From NCBI RefSeq assembly GCF_000092905.1, contig NC_014098.1, forward strand, positions 186,001-250,000: a stretch of DNA of 64,000 nt, written 5' to 3'. Under the pieces are notes generated by a model. That model was not told the DNA's origin. It searched no databases and worked only from the letters and a program-made list of their open reading frames with translations. Positions 36,515 through 44,584 of this stretch are shown piece by piece (position 1 is the stretch's first letter; every line of letters begins with the position of its first letter). The DNA is from Kyrpidia tusciae DSM 2912. Its GTDB lineage: Bacteria > Bacillota > Bacilli > Kyrpidiales > Kyrpidiaceae. Made by a program: the position numbers and the translations under genes.

Positions 36515-36579
36515 TTGACATGTATGGCGTGTTGTCATACAATCCATCGTGTAGAGTGTATGGTCTGCAATCGTACACT
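36515..36579 (+). promoter_or_regulatory. Promoter and operator of the GntR-ABC operon
   Basis: TTGACA (36515-36520), 17 bases, TACAAT (36538-36543). Downstream, AGTGTA-N13-TACACT (36555-36579) is an inverted repeat just before the ribosome site, of the kind bound by YtrA-type GntR repressors. Confidence 0.8.
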
Positions 36580-36600
36580 TCACGCAAAGGGGGCGGTCGG

Positions 36601-36993
36601 TTGGAGGCGGATATCACCCGAGAGATTCAAAGATTCCCCATTGATCCATCCAGGCCGCTGTATGAACAGTTTGTGGAACGGATCCGGGCCGCCATCGCCC
36701 GGGGCCACCTGGAACCTGGTGCCCGCCTCCCCTCGGTCAGGGAGTTGGCCGCGGCCATTCGGGTCAATCCGACGACGATCCAGCGGACGTATCAGGAATT
36801 GGAACGCGAACGACTGATCGTCTCCTACCGAGGCCAGGGCACCTTCGTGACCCGGGATGCCGGGGCCATCGAGGCCAGCCGGCGGGCCCTGGCCCGGGAA
36901 GCCGTGGCCCGGCTCCGGGAGACGGCGAAATCCCTGGGTTTGACCGTGCAACAACTGATCGACCTTGCCCGTATCGAGGAGGAAGATGGATGA
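36601..36993 (+). CDS. GntR-family regulator, YtrA subfamily
   Basis: A 130-residue protein: a winged helix (PLYEQFVERIRAAIARG, LPSVRELAAAIRVNPTTIQRTYQELE) and a short C-terminal helical dimer region, the YtrA layout with no ligand domain. TTG 36601 follows AAAGGGGG. It heads an operon of ABC exporters and most likely represses it through the operator just upstream. Its stop overlaps the next ATG. Confidence 0.9.
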   Translation: MEADITREIQRFPIDPSRPLYEQFVERIRAAIARGHLEPGARLPSVRELAAAIRVNPTTIQRTYQELERERLIVSYRGQGTFVTRDAGAIEASRRALAREAVARLRETAKSLGLTVQQLIDLARIEEEDG

Positions 36994-37742
36994 TGGACGG
37001 GAAGACGGCACCGCCGGCGCAACTTCAAACAGGAACCGCCCCGGCGAACCGGCCCGCGGTGGCCTGTCGCGGGGTTTTCATGAAAATCCGCAACAAGGAG
37101 ATCCTCCACGACATCTCCTTCCGCGTGGATCAAGGGCAGATCGTCGGGCTCCTCGGGCCGAACGGAGCGGGAAAATCCACGCTCCTGCGCCTGGTGGCCG
37201 GGCTGACGCCGCCCACCGCCGGAACGGTGGAGCTGTTCGGGGAGCCGGCCGGGGTGTCGACGCTGCGTTACCTCTCCTATTTGCCCGACCGGGGAAAATT
37301 GCCCGGATGGGTCACGGTGGAGGAGTGGCTCCGCTTTGCCCGGGACATCTATCCGGACTGGGACCCGGGCCATGCCGAGGAACTGGCCGCATTTCTCAAA
37401 GTCAGGCGAACGGCCCGCATGTCCACCCTCTCCCGGGGCGAAAAGGCCCGGGTCCAGCTTTTGACCTGCCTGGCCCGGCGTTCGCCCCTGGTGGTCCTGG
37501 ACGAACCCTTCGCCGGAGTGGACCTGATCTCCCGGGAGCAGATCGCCTCCTCGGTGATCGCCGATTTTGCCGGCGGTTCCCGGACCTTCATCATCGCCAC
37601 CCACGACATTCGGGAGATGGAGAACCTTTTCGACAGCATCATCTTAATCGGGGAAGGCCGGATTCTCGGGGTGGAGGATGTGGAATCCCTGCGGGCCCGG
37701 GGGCGGTCGGTGGAATCCAGGTACCGGGAGGTCTTCGCATGA
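36990..37742 (+). CDS. ABC transporter ATPase (YtrB-like)
   Basis: The 250-residue ATPase has Walker A GPNGAGKST, the signature region LSRGEKARVQLL, Walker B LVVLDEPFAGVD and the switch ATHDI. The ATG overlaps the regulator stop and GAGGAGGAAG precedes it. It pairs with the following membrane protein. YtrA-type operons respond to cell-wall antibiotics in Bacillus; that role is inferred here. Confidence 0.9.
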   Translation: MMDGKTAPPAQLQTGTAPANRPAVACRGVFMKIRNKEILHDISFRVDQGQIVGLLGPNGAGKSTLLRLVAGLTPPTAGTVELFGEPAGVSTLRYLSYLPDRGKLPGWVTVEEWLRFARDIYPDWDPGHAEELAAFLKVRRTARMSTLSRGEKARVQLLTCLARRSPLVVLDEPFAGVDLISREQIASSVIADFAGGSRTFIIATHDIREMENLFDSIILIGEGRILGVEDVESLRARGRSVESRYREVFA

Positions 37743-39361
37743 AGGACGTGTTGGCCCTGGCCGAACTGCAGTTCAGCCGGTCCCGAAGTTGGATGCCCTT
37801 TGCTCCGGGAAGCCGGTCGCGGGAGGTCATGCTGTACCAGGCCGTGTTTTTGCTGATCAGCCTGTGGTTCTTTCGCGATTGGTCGGATCTGGGCCGACTG
37901 TACGCACAATGGACGATCTTTCATCTTTTCGCGGTGATAATCTTCAGCGGGCGTTTGTGGTCCAACCCGGCCGAGGATGAATGGTGGCTCACGATCCCGC
38001 GGCCGCGCATGCACCTGGTGATGGGCGAGGCCCTGGGATACCTGCGGATGGGCTTACATCTGGCCATTTACATGGAAGCGACGGTGGTCCTGCATTACGC
38101 GACGGCGCTTTTCCTACACTGGGTCCCCGGCATATCCGTGTCCCAATTCGCCGGGGTGGCGGTGACCTTTACCCTGCTGGACCCAGACAGCGTTACAGTT
38201 GGGAAGCGGGTTCGTCAATTCGGGGTGGCGGTGACCTTTACCCTGCTGGACCTGGCGGCTCTGGTTCCCGCCGTGGGGATCGGCATGTTTCGCGTGGTGT
38301 TTTCCCGGGGATGGGCCCGGGTGGGCGAGCTTATTTACTTCATCCTTCTGTTCGGGCTGTTTACCGGATGGCATGTTTTCAATCGACTGTGGCAGGGTGC
38401 GGTGCCCCTTTCCACGATCTGGATGATCACCCTGGGGATCGCGGTGATCGGTTGGCCGCTGTCGTGGTTCCTGGTTCGCCTCGCCGCCGGAGTGGGCCTT
38501 CGTCGATTGGGGGATATGCGTTTGGCCGAGTCCGGCTGGGGATTGTGGTCACGGACGCCGGAAGAATTGACCGGGACCGGGGGGATCCGGGCGAGCCGTT
38601 TCCCGTTTTGGAGCCTGTTTGAGTTGGAAAGGGGTCAATATCGATTCTGGGGTCCCGGGGCCCCGCCGTTGTACCGGTGGTTGTTTGGGGCGGCGATGGC
38701 CGGCGTGGCGGTGGCGGGATATGTCATGATGTGGAAGCCCGAGTCCATGTTTCAGGAATGTGCGTTTATCGGTGTCATGGTGTACTTCTTTTCCATGTCT
38801 CGGGCGACGGGATTTCTCACCAAGCCCTTCAGCCAAGGGTGGGGATCCTGGTGGCTGGCCATTCCCCGCCCCCGGTGGGTGCTGCTGGCCGGGCGATGGT
38901 TGGCGCCGTGGACGGCGATGGTCGAGATCATGTTCCTGGTTCTGATCAGTGTGGGGGTTGGGTTCACGATTCACGGGGCGGTCGGCGGTTCGGCGGCTTC
39001 CGTGGCCGCCGCATGGGAGATCGTCGGGGAAATTTGGCTGTACTTCCCGCTGCTGTTCACAGTGAGTTTTCTTCTGCTCCAAATCACTCCCGCGCTGTTT
39101 CGAAGCCGGCCGTGGGACTTACTATTGGCGCCGATCTATGCTTTCGGCTGGGTAGCTCCCGGATGGCTCACCTGGATCAGCGGTCGGTGGATGGACCCGA
39201 GACAGGGGCTGGGGTTCGGGCATGGCATCGGGCTGTTGGCCGGAATCGGCATTCCCCTGGGGTTTCTGTGTTTCTGGATCGGCAGCCGGTCCCTCAATCG
39301 GCTGATCGACGTGGAAGATGTTTGGCACAGGGTCGAGCGGTTGCGGAGGAAATCTGGATGA
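37739..39361 (+). CDS. ABC transporter membrane protein with internal 69-bp duplication
   Basis: A 540-residue polytopic protein with about a dozen hydrophobic helices and no recognised catalytic motif; its ATG overlaps the ATPase stop (ATGA). A 31-bp segment encoding GVAVTFTLLD occurs twice, at 38153-38183 and 38222-38252; the insertion between adds a charged stretch (DPDSVTVGKRVRQF) in a region expected to be membrane. The frame is kept. It is the permease for the preceding ATPase. Confidence 0.8.
   Translation: MKDVLALAELQFSRSRSWMPFAPGSRSREVMLYQAVFLLISLWFFRDWSDLGRLYAQWTIFHLFAVIIFSGRLWSNPAEDEWWLTIPRPRMHLVMGEALGYLRMGLHLAIYMEATVVLHYATALFLHWVPGISVSQFAGVAVTFTLLDPDSVTVGKRVRQFGVAVTFTLLDLAALVPAVGIGMFRVVFSRGWARVGELIYFILLFGLFTGWHVFNRLWQGAVPLSTIWMITLGIAVIGWPLSWFLVRLAAGVGLRRLGDMRLAESGWGLWSRTPEELTGTGGIRASRFPFWSLFELERGQYRFWGPGAPPLYRWLFGAAMAGVAVAGYVMMWKPESMFQECAFIGVMVYFFSMSRATGFLTKPFSQGWGSWWLAIPRPRWVLLAGRWLAPWTAMVEIMFLVLISVGVGFTIHGAVGGSAASVAAAWEIVGEIWLYFPLLFTVSFLLLQITPALFRSRPWDLLLAPIYAFGWVAPGWLTWISGRWMDPRQGLGFGHGIGLLAGIGIPLGFLCFWIGSRSLNRLIDVEDVWHRVERLRRKSG
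38153..38252 (+). repeat. 31-bp direct repeat inside the permease gene
   Basis: GGGGTGGCGGTGACCTTTAC and the next 11 bases occur identically at 38153-38183 and 38222-38252. The period of 69 bp is 23 codons, so reading is preserved. Confidence 0.9.
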
Positions 39362-39570
39362 TTCCGGGGAACATGGCCGAGCAATGGGTTGAAGGGCAAT
39401 TCAAGCAAGCCTTGGGTACGGAGCCGGCCTGTGGGTACCGGCCCGTGAGCGGCCGACTGCGTTCACCCTCATGTGCAGTTGTGTGCTCGGTTCGGCAGCT
39501 GTTTGCCCGGGTGATTCCCGGAATCTCCAGTGCGAGGATCGAAGGAGGCAATCTGAGGAGGGATTTTACG

Positions 39571-40335
39571 ATGTCCGAAATCCTGTCGGTGGCCGATTTC
39601 TCCGTCGCCCGAGGCGGGGCGACCATTGTCCGCAAGGCCCGTTTTGACATCCGGGCCGGTGAGATCCTCGGACTGATCGGCCCGAACGGTGCCGGGAAAA
39701 GTACACTGATCGGCGGGTTGTTGGGCTATTATCCGATCCGCAGCGGAACGGTCACCTTCCGGGAATGGACGTTCGGCGCCGGCAGAGACATGCCGTTCGA
39801 GGTCAAACAAAGGCTGGCGTATATTCCGGAACAACCGATGACCTATGCCGATCTCACCTTGGCGGAACACCTGGAATGGAAAATGCGGTTGTGGGAGCTG
39901 TCGTCCGCGCAGGATGAGGTGGTGCGCGACCGCCTGGCAACCTTGATTCAGCGGTTTCAACTGGAACCCCATTTGGCGAAGTTTCCGCACCAATGTTCAA
40001 AGGGAACGCTTCAGAAACTGATGGTCGTCTCGGCGTTCATGTTTCCCTTTGACGTTCTCCTCGTGGACGAGCCGTTTATCGGGCTGGATGTGATCGCCAT
40101 TCGGCAACTTCGCGAGCTGTTTGAGTCCGCGCGGCAGGGCGGTGCAGCCATCCTCATTTCGACCCATGTGCTGGATTCGGCCGAACGGATGTGCCAGCGG
40201 TTCGGTTTTATGGTGGACGGGGAAGTTTTCGCCGTGGGCTCCCTGGCGGAACTGCGGGCCGTCCATGGGGATGATGGGGCGACGTTGGAGGATTTGTTCA
40301 TCGCCCTTGTCCAGAAAAGGGAGGTCGCCGGGTGA
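39571..40335 (+). CDS. ABC transporter ATPase (EcsA-like)
   Basis: A 254-residue ATPase: Walker A GPNGAGKST, signature CSKGTLQKLMVV, Walker B VLLVDEPFIGLD and switch STHVLD. The signature is CSKGT rather than LSGGQ, as in EcsA. ATG 39571 follows GAGGAGGG; the frame is open far upstream through the 209-bp gap after the first permease. It is followed by its membrane partner with a 4-bp overlap. Confidence 0.9.
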   Translation: MSEILSVADFSVARGGATIVRKARFDIRAGEILGLIGPNGAGKSTLIGGLLGYYPIRSGTVTFREWTFGAGRDMPFEVKQRLAYIPEQPMTYADLTLAEHLEWKMRLWELSSAQDEVVRDRLATLIQRFQLEPHLAKFPHQCSKGTLQKLMVVSAFMFPFDVLLVDEPFIGLDVIAIRQLRELFESARQGGAAILISTHVLDSAERMCQRFGFMVDGEVFAVGSLAELRAVHGDDGATLEDLFIALVQKREVAG

Positions 40336-41537
40336 AGCGGATTGCTTTGCTGGCGGTGTGGACGGGTCGCCGCATGCGTTCCCGGTGGAAAGTGCGGCTC
40401 CAGGTGTTGCAGCTCGTCTCCGACTGGGTGACGGTGTTGTACCTGCTCATCCCCGGAACGATCTTCGCCGTCCGGTTGCTGGGGCGATATTACCGAGGCG
40501 ATCTGACGTCGGGGTTGACGGCGGATACGGGGTTGTTGTTTGGTATTCCTTTGCGCGTTCTGGTGGCCGTGGTGACGTTCGCGGCCGTCTTGGCGGTTCA
40601 CATGATATTGTACGGGAACGTGCCGATCTCTCTGGAGAGCGGAGACCTCGTGTTTGTGCTGCTCTCGCCTTTACGCCGGTCATGGCTGCTGGCGAGCCTG
40701 TGGATGGAAGGTTTGATCTCCAGCCTTATGTCGATCGCGGCGATCGGGATCCTGGCCGTTCCCTTTGTCCGGATTTGCCGGGTTCCCATGGGCAATTGGT
40801 TTGGACTGCTGATCTTGTCGGCGGGGTATGAAGCGGTCATCCGAATCGCCGGTCAACTGTTGAATGTCCGCGATCGCATGACCTGGCAACAATGGATCGC
40901 GTACCACATCGGCCGATACCTGTCGTACCTCCCCGTGGGAATCTCTGTGGGATGGCAGATCCTCGGCCGCCCGGCCGCCGGGTGGCTGGTGTTTCTCGGC
41001 GCGGGCGGTGCGGTGTCGGCACTGGCGGTGAGGTACATCTCCCGGGCGGAGTGGGACGGTCTGTTTCAAGTGCGGCAAAGCTTCCTGGTCTCAGCAGTGC
41101 TGCCGGCCGATCCCGACGCCGTCTCGAACATTCAATTTCGCATGCGCCGGATTTCGGCGTGGCTTGTCCGGTTGGCCGAGAATCTGCTTCACCGACAAAT
41201 GCACCCGGTGATCTGGATTCTTTTGCTCCGGGCGCTGCGGCGGAAAGGCATGTTTCGCGATCTCCTGTTCTTTACCGTCGTCGCGACAAGCACTCTGACG
41301 ATCGTCTCGGAAGCCTGGATCAAATGGATCTACTTCGGCTTCTGCGTTTTCTTGTTTTACCAGTGGTGGGGTATCCGCATTCATCCCCTGTATGAGGTCC
41401 CCATCACACAGCAACAAATCGTCGATCCGTGGCCGTTGCGCGTGGCGGCGGCGCGCTGGCGCGTCCGGGCCTCGGGGGGTGCCGGCGCCGTGTGGCTGCT
41501 CCTCTGGGCGTTGTTGCGCAGGCGGCTCATCCCTTGA
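40332..41537 (+). CDS. ABC transporter membrane protein, EcsB-like
   Basis: A 401-residue protein with an amphipathic Arg-rich start (TGRRMRSRWKVRLQ), about eight hydrophobic helices and EcsB-like features (SLESGDLVFVLLSPL, VPITQQQIVDP). GTG 40332 overlaps the ATPase stop. EcsAB affects secretion and intramembrane proteolysis in Bacillus. It is the last gene of the GntR-led cluster. Confidence 0.82.
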   Translation: MKRIALLAVWTGRRMRSRWKVRLQVLQLVSDWVTVLYLLIPGTIFAVRLLGRYYRGDLTSGLTADTGLLFGIPLRVLVAVVTFAAVLAVHMILYGNVPISLESGDLVFVLLSPLRRSWLLASLWMEGLISSLMSIAAIGILAVPFVRICRVPMGNWFGLLILSAGYEAVIRIAGQLLNVRDRMTWQQWIAYHIGRYLSYLPVGISVGWQILGRPAAGWLVFLGAGGAVSALAVRYISRAEWDGLFQVRQSFLVSAVLPADPDAVSNIQFRMRRISAWLVRLAENLLHRQMHPVIWILLLRALRRKGMFRDLLFFTVVATSTLTIVSEAWIKWIYFGFCVFLFYQWWGIRIHPLYEVPITQQQIVDPWPLRVAAARWRVRASGGAGAVWLLLWALLRRRLIP

Positions 41538-41892
41538 CAAAAGGCGGGTAGTTCCGGGCTGCGAATCGCCCGCCGAGGTCGTTTCCGGCCCCACAGCCTG
41601 TTCCCGTAGCTTTCGCAGTACCACAAAATGAATCTCCAACAGATCGGTCAACAGTACCCCCGTCACATCCTCGCGCAGATGAAAGGTGGTGTGATACCGG
41701 TCCGTCGGGATGTTCCAACGGACATTTTATCAAGCAGTCCATCCTTGTCCAGAATGGGATGGGGTACCCGCAGCAAGAAAGCTCTGCTGATCCGGTTATA
41801 CACCTTCTGATCGGCGAGCGCTTTGGGACCGGTGCACCGGGAAACAGACTCGGCACCACATGGCTGAACGATTTGAATTTGGAGGTGTGATG
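41538..41892. other. Gene-poor region with nuclease remnant
   Basis: No intact gene. The minus strand holds the Rpn-family fragment. The rest shows no ribosome site until GGAGGTG at 41881. Confidence 0.5.
41590..41710 (-). pseudogene. Remnant of a PD-(D/E)XK (Rpn-family) recombination-promoting nuclease
   Basis: Minus-strand translation gives DRYHTTFHLREDVTGVLL then TDLLEIHFVVLRKLREQ, the conserved C-terminal motif of Rpn/transposase-associated nucleases (YHTxFHLRE, LTDxLEIHF). The upstream catalytic part is missing and the frame shifts. It is a decayed mobile-type gene. Confidence 0.65.
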
Positions 41893-42078
41893 ATGGGACT
41901 GATCACGGAGATTCTCTTGCTTTTGTCCTACTTGGTTGCGGATGTTGGGGTTGGCTGGCTGGTGGCGTGGGTATTTGGCCGTATGTTTTCTGTCTCTCTC
42001 ACGCGGCGTCAGATGTGGTGGATCGCATCGAGCTGGACGGTGCTCGGGGTCATCGGAATCCTCATCTTCCGATGGTGA
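41893..42078 (+). CDS. Small two-helix membrane protein
   Basis: A 61-residue protein with two hydrophobic helices joined by a basic loop (SLTRRQMWW). ATG 41893 lies 5 bases after GGAGGTG. No family recognised. Its strong ribosome site and clean topology support a real gene. Confidence 0.6.
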   Translation: MGLITEILLLLSYLVADVGVGWLVAWVFGRMFSVSLTRRQMWWIASSWTVLGVIGILIFRW

Positions 42079-42145
42079 ACGTCGCACCATGTCCGGAGAG
42101 AGAACGGAAGGACCTCGGCGAGAGGGAACCATTTCAACGCCGGGC

Positions 42146-42940
42146 CTACACAGCGGCCGTTTCCCTCACCGGGACATCCATCTTTTCCCCCACTTCCGAA
42201 CCGGTGATGATAACCGCTTCGATTCCGGGGCCATAGCCCGTTCCGGCTCCCACCAGAAACAACCCTTGGATGGATGACTTCATGTGGGGAAAATCATCGG
42301 GGGACTTCCGCTTAATGCTGTAAATCGAGCCTTCGTACGTATTCAGGTAACGGGCGATTGTTTTCGGGGTGGCCACCTCGCTGAAGAGAATGCTGTTTGC
42401 CGCCTCTTCGTCGATCTCCCGGATGATGTCCCGGCACAGCCGGTCGATGTCGTCCTTCAGCGCCCGGTACGTTTCTTTCGTCATCTTCTTGAGCCGGCTC
42501 GCCTCGGCCCGAGTGACCAAATTGATCGTGACCGTACTCTGGCCCTCGGGCGCCAGAGACGGATCCAAGGCCGCCGCCGAATGAATGCCGGCACCGGAAA
42601 AGGCCAGGCCCCATTGCGGCAGTGTTTTCGGGGCGGCAAAATTCCAGTGCAGCAGGTGGGGGTTGGAGTACGGGCGACTTAGCGCCGCATTCCATACAAA
42701 AAGGGACATCGAGGGTTGCAGAGCCTGAACTTGAGCCCGCTCCTCCTCATTGACATTTTCCAACCCAATGAGCGTTTCGTACGTGACGCGCGGATCGACG
42801 TTCGACACCACCACCGGGCTAAAATCGGTCCCCGTTTTGCTGACCACACCCCGAACACGGCCGCCCTCCGTCAGGATGGCTGAATGCCCGCGGATGTTAG
42901 GATGGCAGTGTCCGGTATTTTGCTCGGCACTGTTGATCGC
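42146..42940 (-). pseudogene. 5'-truncated CrtI-like FAD-dependent oxidoreductase
   Basis: The readable part (SPVVVSNVDPRVTYETLIG ... GLFLVGAGTGYGPGIEAVI) is the C-terminal half of a phytoene-desaturase-like amine oxidase. The N-terminal FAD-binding GxGxxG domain is absent: upstream of ILTEGGRVRGVV the frame soon meets a stop and shows nothing alike. About 260 of an expected 500 residues remain. A minor start at 42847 could still yield a protein, but without the nucleotide fold it should be inactive. Confidence 0.75.
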
Positions 42941-43097
42941 TCAAGATGGACAGAAGGAGAGGGCGGACGCCGGCAGCCCTGATGATTGCTCTGCGATAGG
43001 GAAAGGTCGGACAAACGGAAAAAACCTCGGAGGGGCCCCAACCCAAGGAGGCGAAGAGCGCGAAAAAGCGGGACTGTCTGCCCCCGGGGCGGCGGAG

Positions 43098-43283
43098 ATG
43101 GAATTCTACGTCGTCCACAGGTATGATAAAAGTAGGTATGAACCCACTTGGATGCGGTTGCAGTGCTGCTCTGAGGTGAAGCAGGCGCAAGTGGACGAGG
43201 TGTTGGTTGATCTGGCGGTGCCACTCAAAGATCCCGGCATTCAGGTCGAGGTGGACTTCGTCGGGGGAGAATGCGTTTTATGA
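43098..43283 (+). CDS. Hypothetical protein (61 aa)
   Basis: ATG 43098 follows GGCGGCGGAG. The product MEFYVVHRYDKSRYEPTWM... is soluble, with alternating strands and helices, and matches no family I know. It lies between the broken oxidoreductase and the aminotransferase; a GATCC-TCG-GGATC mini-hairpin follows the stop. Confidence 0.45.
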   Translation: MEFYVVHRYDKSRYEPTWMRLQCCSEVKQAQVDEVLVDLAVPLKDPGIQVEVDFVGGECVL

Positions 43284-43501
43284 TCCTCGGGATCCCAACG
43301 GCATGTGCCATGTGTTCAAACATTTTATCGTCCGACAGCTCTCCGGCGCCGTGGCTCTGTGCGCCTCGACCAACCCCTCCATCAACTGGTCCCGCCGACT
43401 TCGTCCTTATACGTTTGCTCATCCAACGGTTCAATGACCACGCGACGGGCTGGGAGGCCCAGGAATACTCGGAATGATGACCCGCGAAAGGAGACGATGA
43501 A

Positions 43502-44458
43502 ATGTCCCAGTCTTCGGCCCAAGGTCCCTCGCCGAAACAGGAGATCAGCGGAGGGTATTGTTTCTTCAAAGGTGAAATCATTCCTTTGGCTGATGCGAAT
43601 GTCAACATCACCACCCATGCACTCAACTACGGGACCGGCTGTTTCGAGGGGATCAGGGCGTATTGGAATCCGGACCAAGGACAGCTGTACATGCTGAAGG
43701 GTCTGGAGCATTACCGGCGATTGCATCGTTCCTGCCGGATCCTCAAGATCGACTGTCCCTATAGTGCCGAGGAACTGCTGGATATCACGGTGCGCGTTCT
43801 GCAGAAGAACGGCTACCGCGAGGACGTATATATCCGCCCTTTGGCGTTTAAAGCGGCCCAGGTGATCAAAGTGACGTTATCCGGCCTTCGGGACGAAATC
43901 GCCATTTTCACCGTCCCCATGGGGGATTACGTGAAAACCGAAGGGTTATCTGTCGTTGTCTCCAATTGGCTTCGGGTGGCAGACAACATTATTCCGTCCC
44001 GGGCCAAGGTTACCGGGGCCTACATCAATCCGGCCTTGGCCAGTGATGCCGCCGCGGCAGACGGGTACGACGAAGCGATCATGCTCTCTGCGGATGGTCA
44101 GGTGTCTGAAGCGAGCTCGGCCAATCTATTTGTGGTCCGGGATGGGACCCTGGTGACGACGCCGGTCACCGCCGATATTCTCGAAGGGGTAACCCGTCGA
44201 GCAGTGATTACTCTGGCCCGGGATCTCGGCATTCCGTATGAGATTCGCAATATCGACCGGACGGAGCTCTATGTCGCGGATGAGATGTTCCTGGCCGGAA
44301 CCGGGGCTCAGATCGCGGCAATCACGTCGGTGGACCGCCGGCCCGTGGGCGACGGCGAAGTCGGCCCCATAACCCGGCGGCTGCAGGAAATCTATTTTCG
44401 TGCCGTACGGGGGTACGAAGACGCGTATCGGGATTGGCTGACGCCGGTCTACGGCTGA
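43502..44458 (+). CDS. ilvE: Branched-chain amino acid aminotransferase
   Basis: This PLP enzyme makes or degrades Val, Leu and Ile by transamination with glutamate. The 318-residue class-IV fold protein has HALNYGTGCFEGIRAY, the PLP lysine in RAKVTGAYIN (K169), and GQVSEASSANLF. AAAGGAG precedes ATG 43502. A decayed fragment of a related gene lies at 35.2 kb, so there were once two copies. Confidence 0.92.
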   Translation: MSQSSAQGPSPKQEISGGYCFFKGEIIPLADANVNITTHALNYGTGCFEGIRAYWNPDQGQLYMLKGLEHYRRLHRSCRILKIDCPYSAEELLDITVRVLQKNGYREDVYIRPLAFKAAQVIKVTLSGLRDEIAIFTVPMGDYVKTEGLSVVVSNWLRVADNIIPSRAKVTGAYINPALASDAAAADGYDEAIMLSADGQVSEASSANLFVVRDGTLVTTPVTADILEGVTRRAVITLARDLGIPYEIRNIDRTELYVADEMFLAGTGAQIAAITSVDRRPVGDGEVGPITRRLQEIYFRAVRGYEDAYRDWLTPVYG

Positions 44459-44466
44459 CGTGGCAG

Positions 44467-44527
44467 AAAATGCCCCTCCTCCGGAGACAGCGGGCGTTGG
44501 ATTCGCGCCCGCACCGGAGAGGGGCAT
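44467..44527 (-). terminator. Terminator of the secreted phosphoesterase gene
   Basis: ATGCCCCT and CTCCGG pair with CCGGAG and AGGGGCAT, with an inner CGGGCG/CGCCCG stem; on the minus strand TTTTCT follows. It lies between two convergent genes and may serve both. Confidence 0.8.
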
Positions 44528-44584
44528 CGCTGTGGGGAGCCGGGGATGACCCAGAACGATGTCTGTGGAGGGCTCCAGACTCCG

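Noticed and set aside
38677-39570. Upstream extension of the EcsA-like ATPase frame into the first permease gene
   Set aside because: The conserved ATPase fold starts at 39571 right after a strong ribosome site; the extension is an out-of-frame reading of the permease gene.
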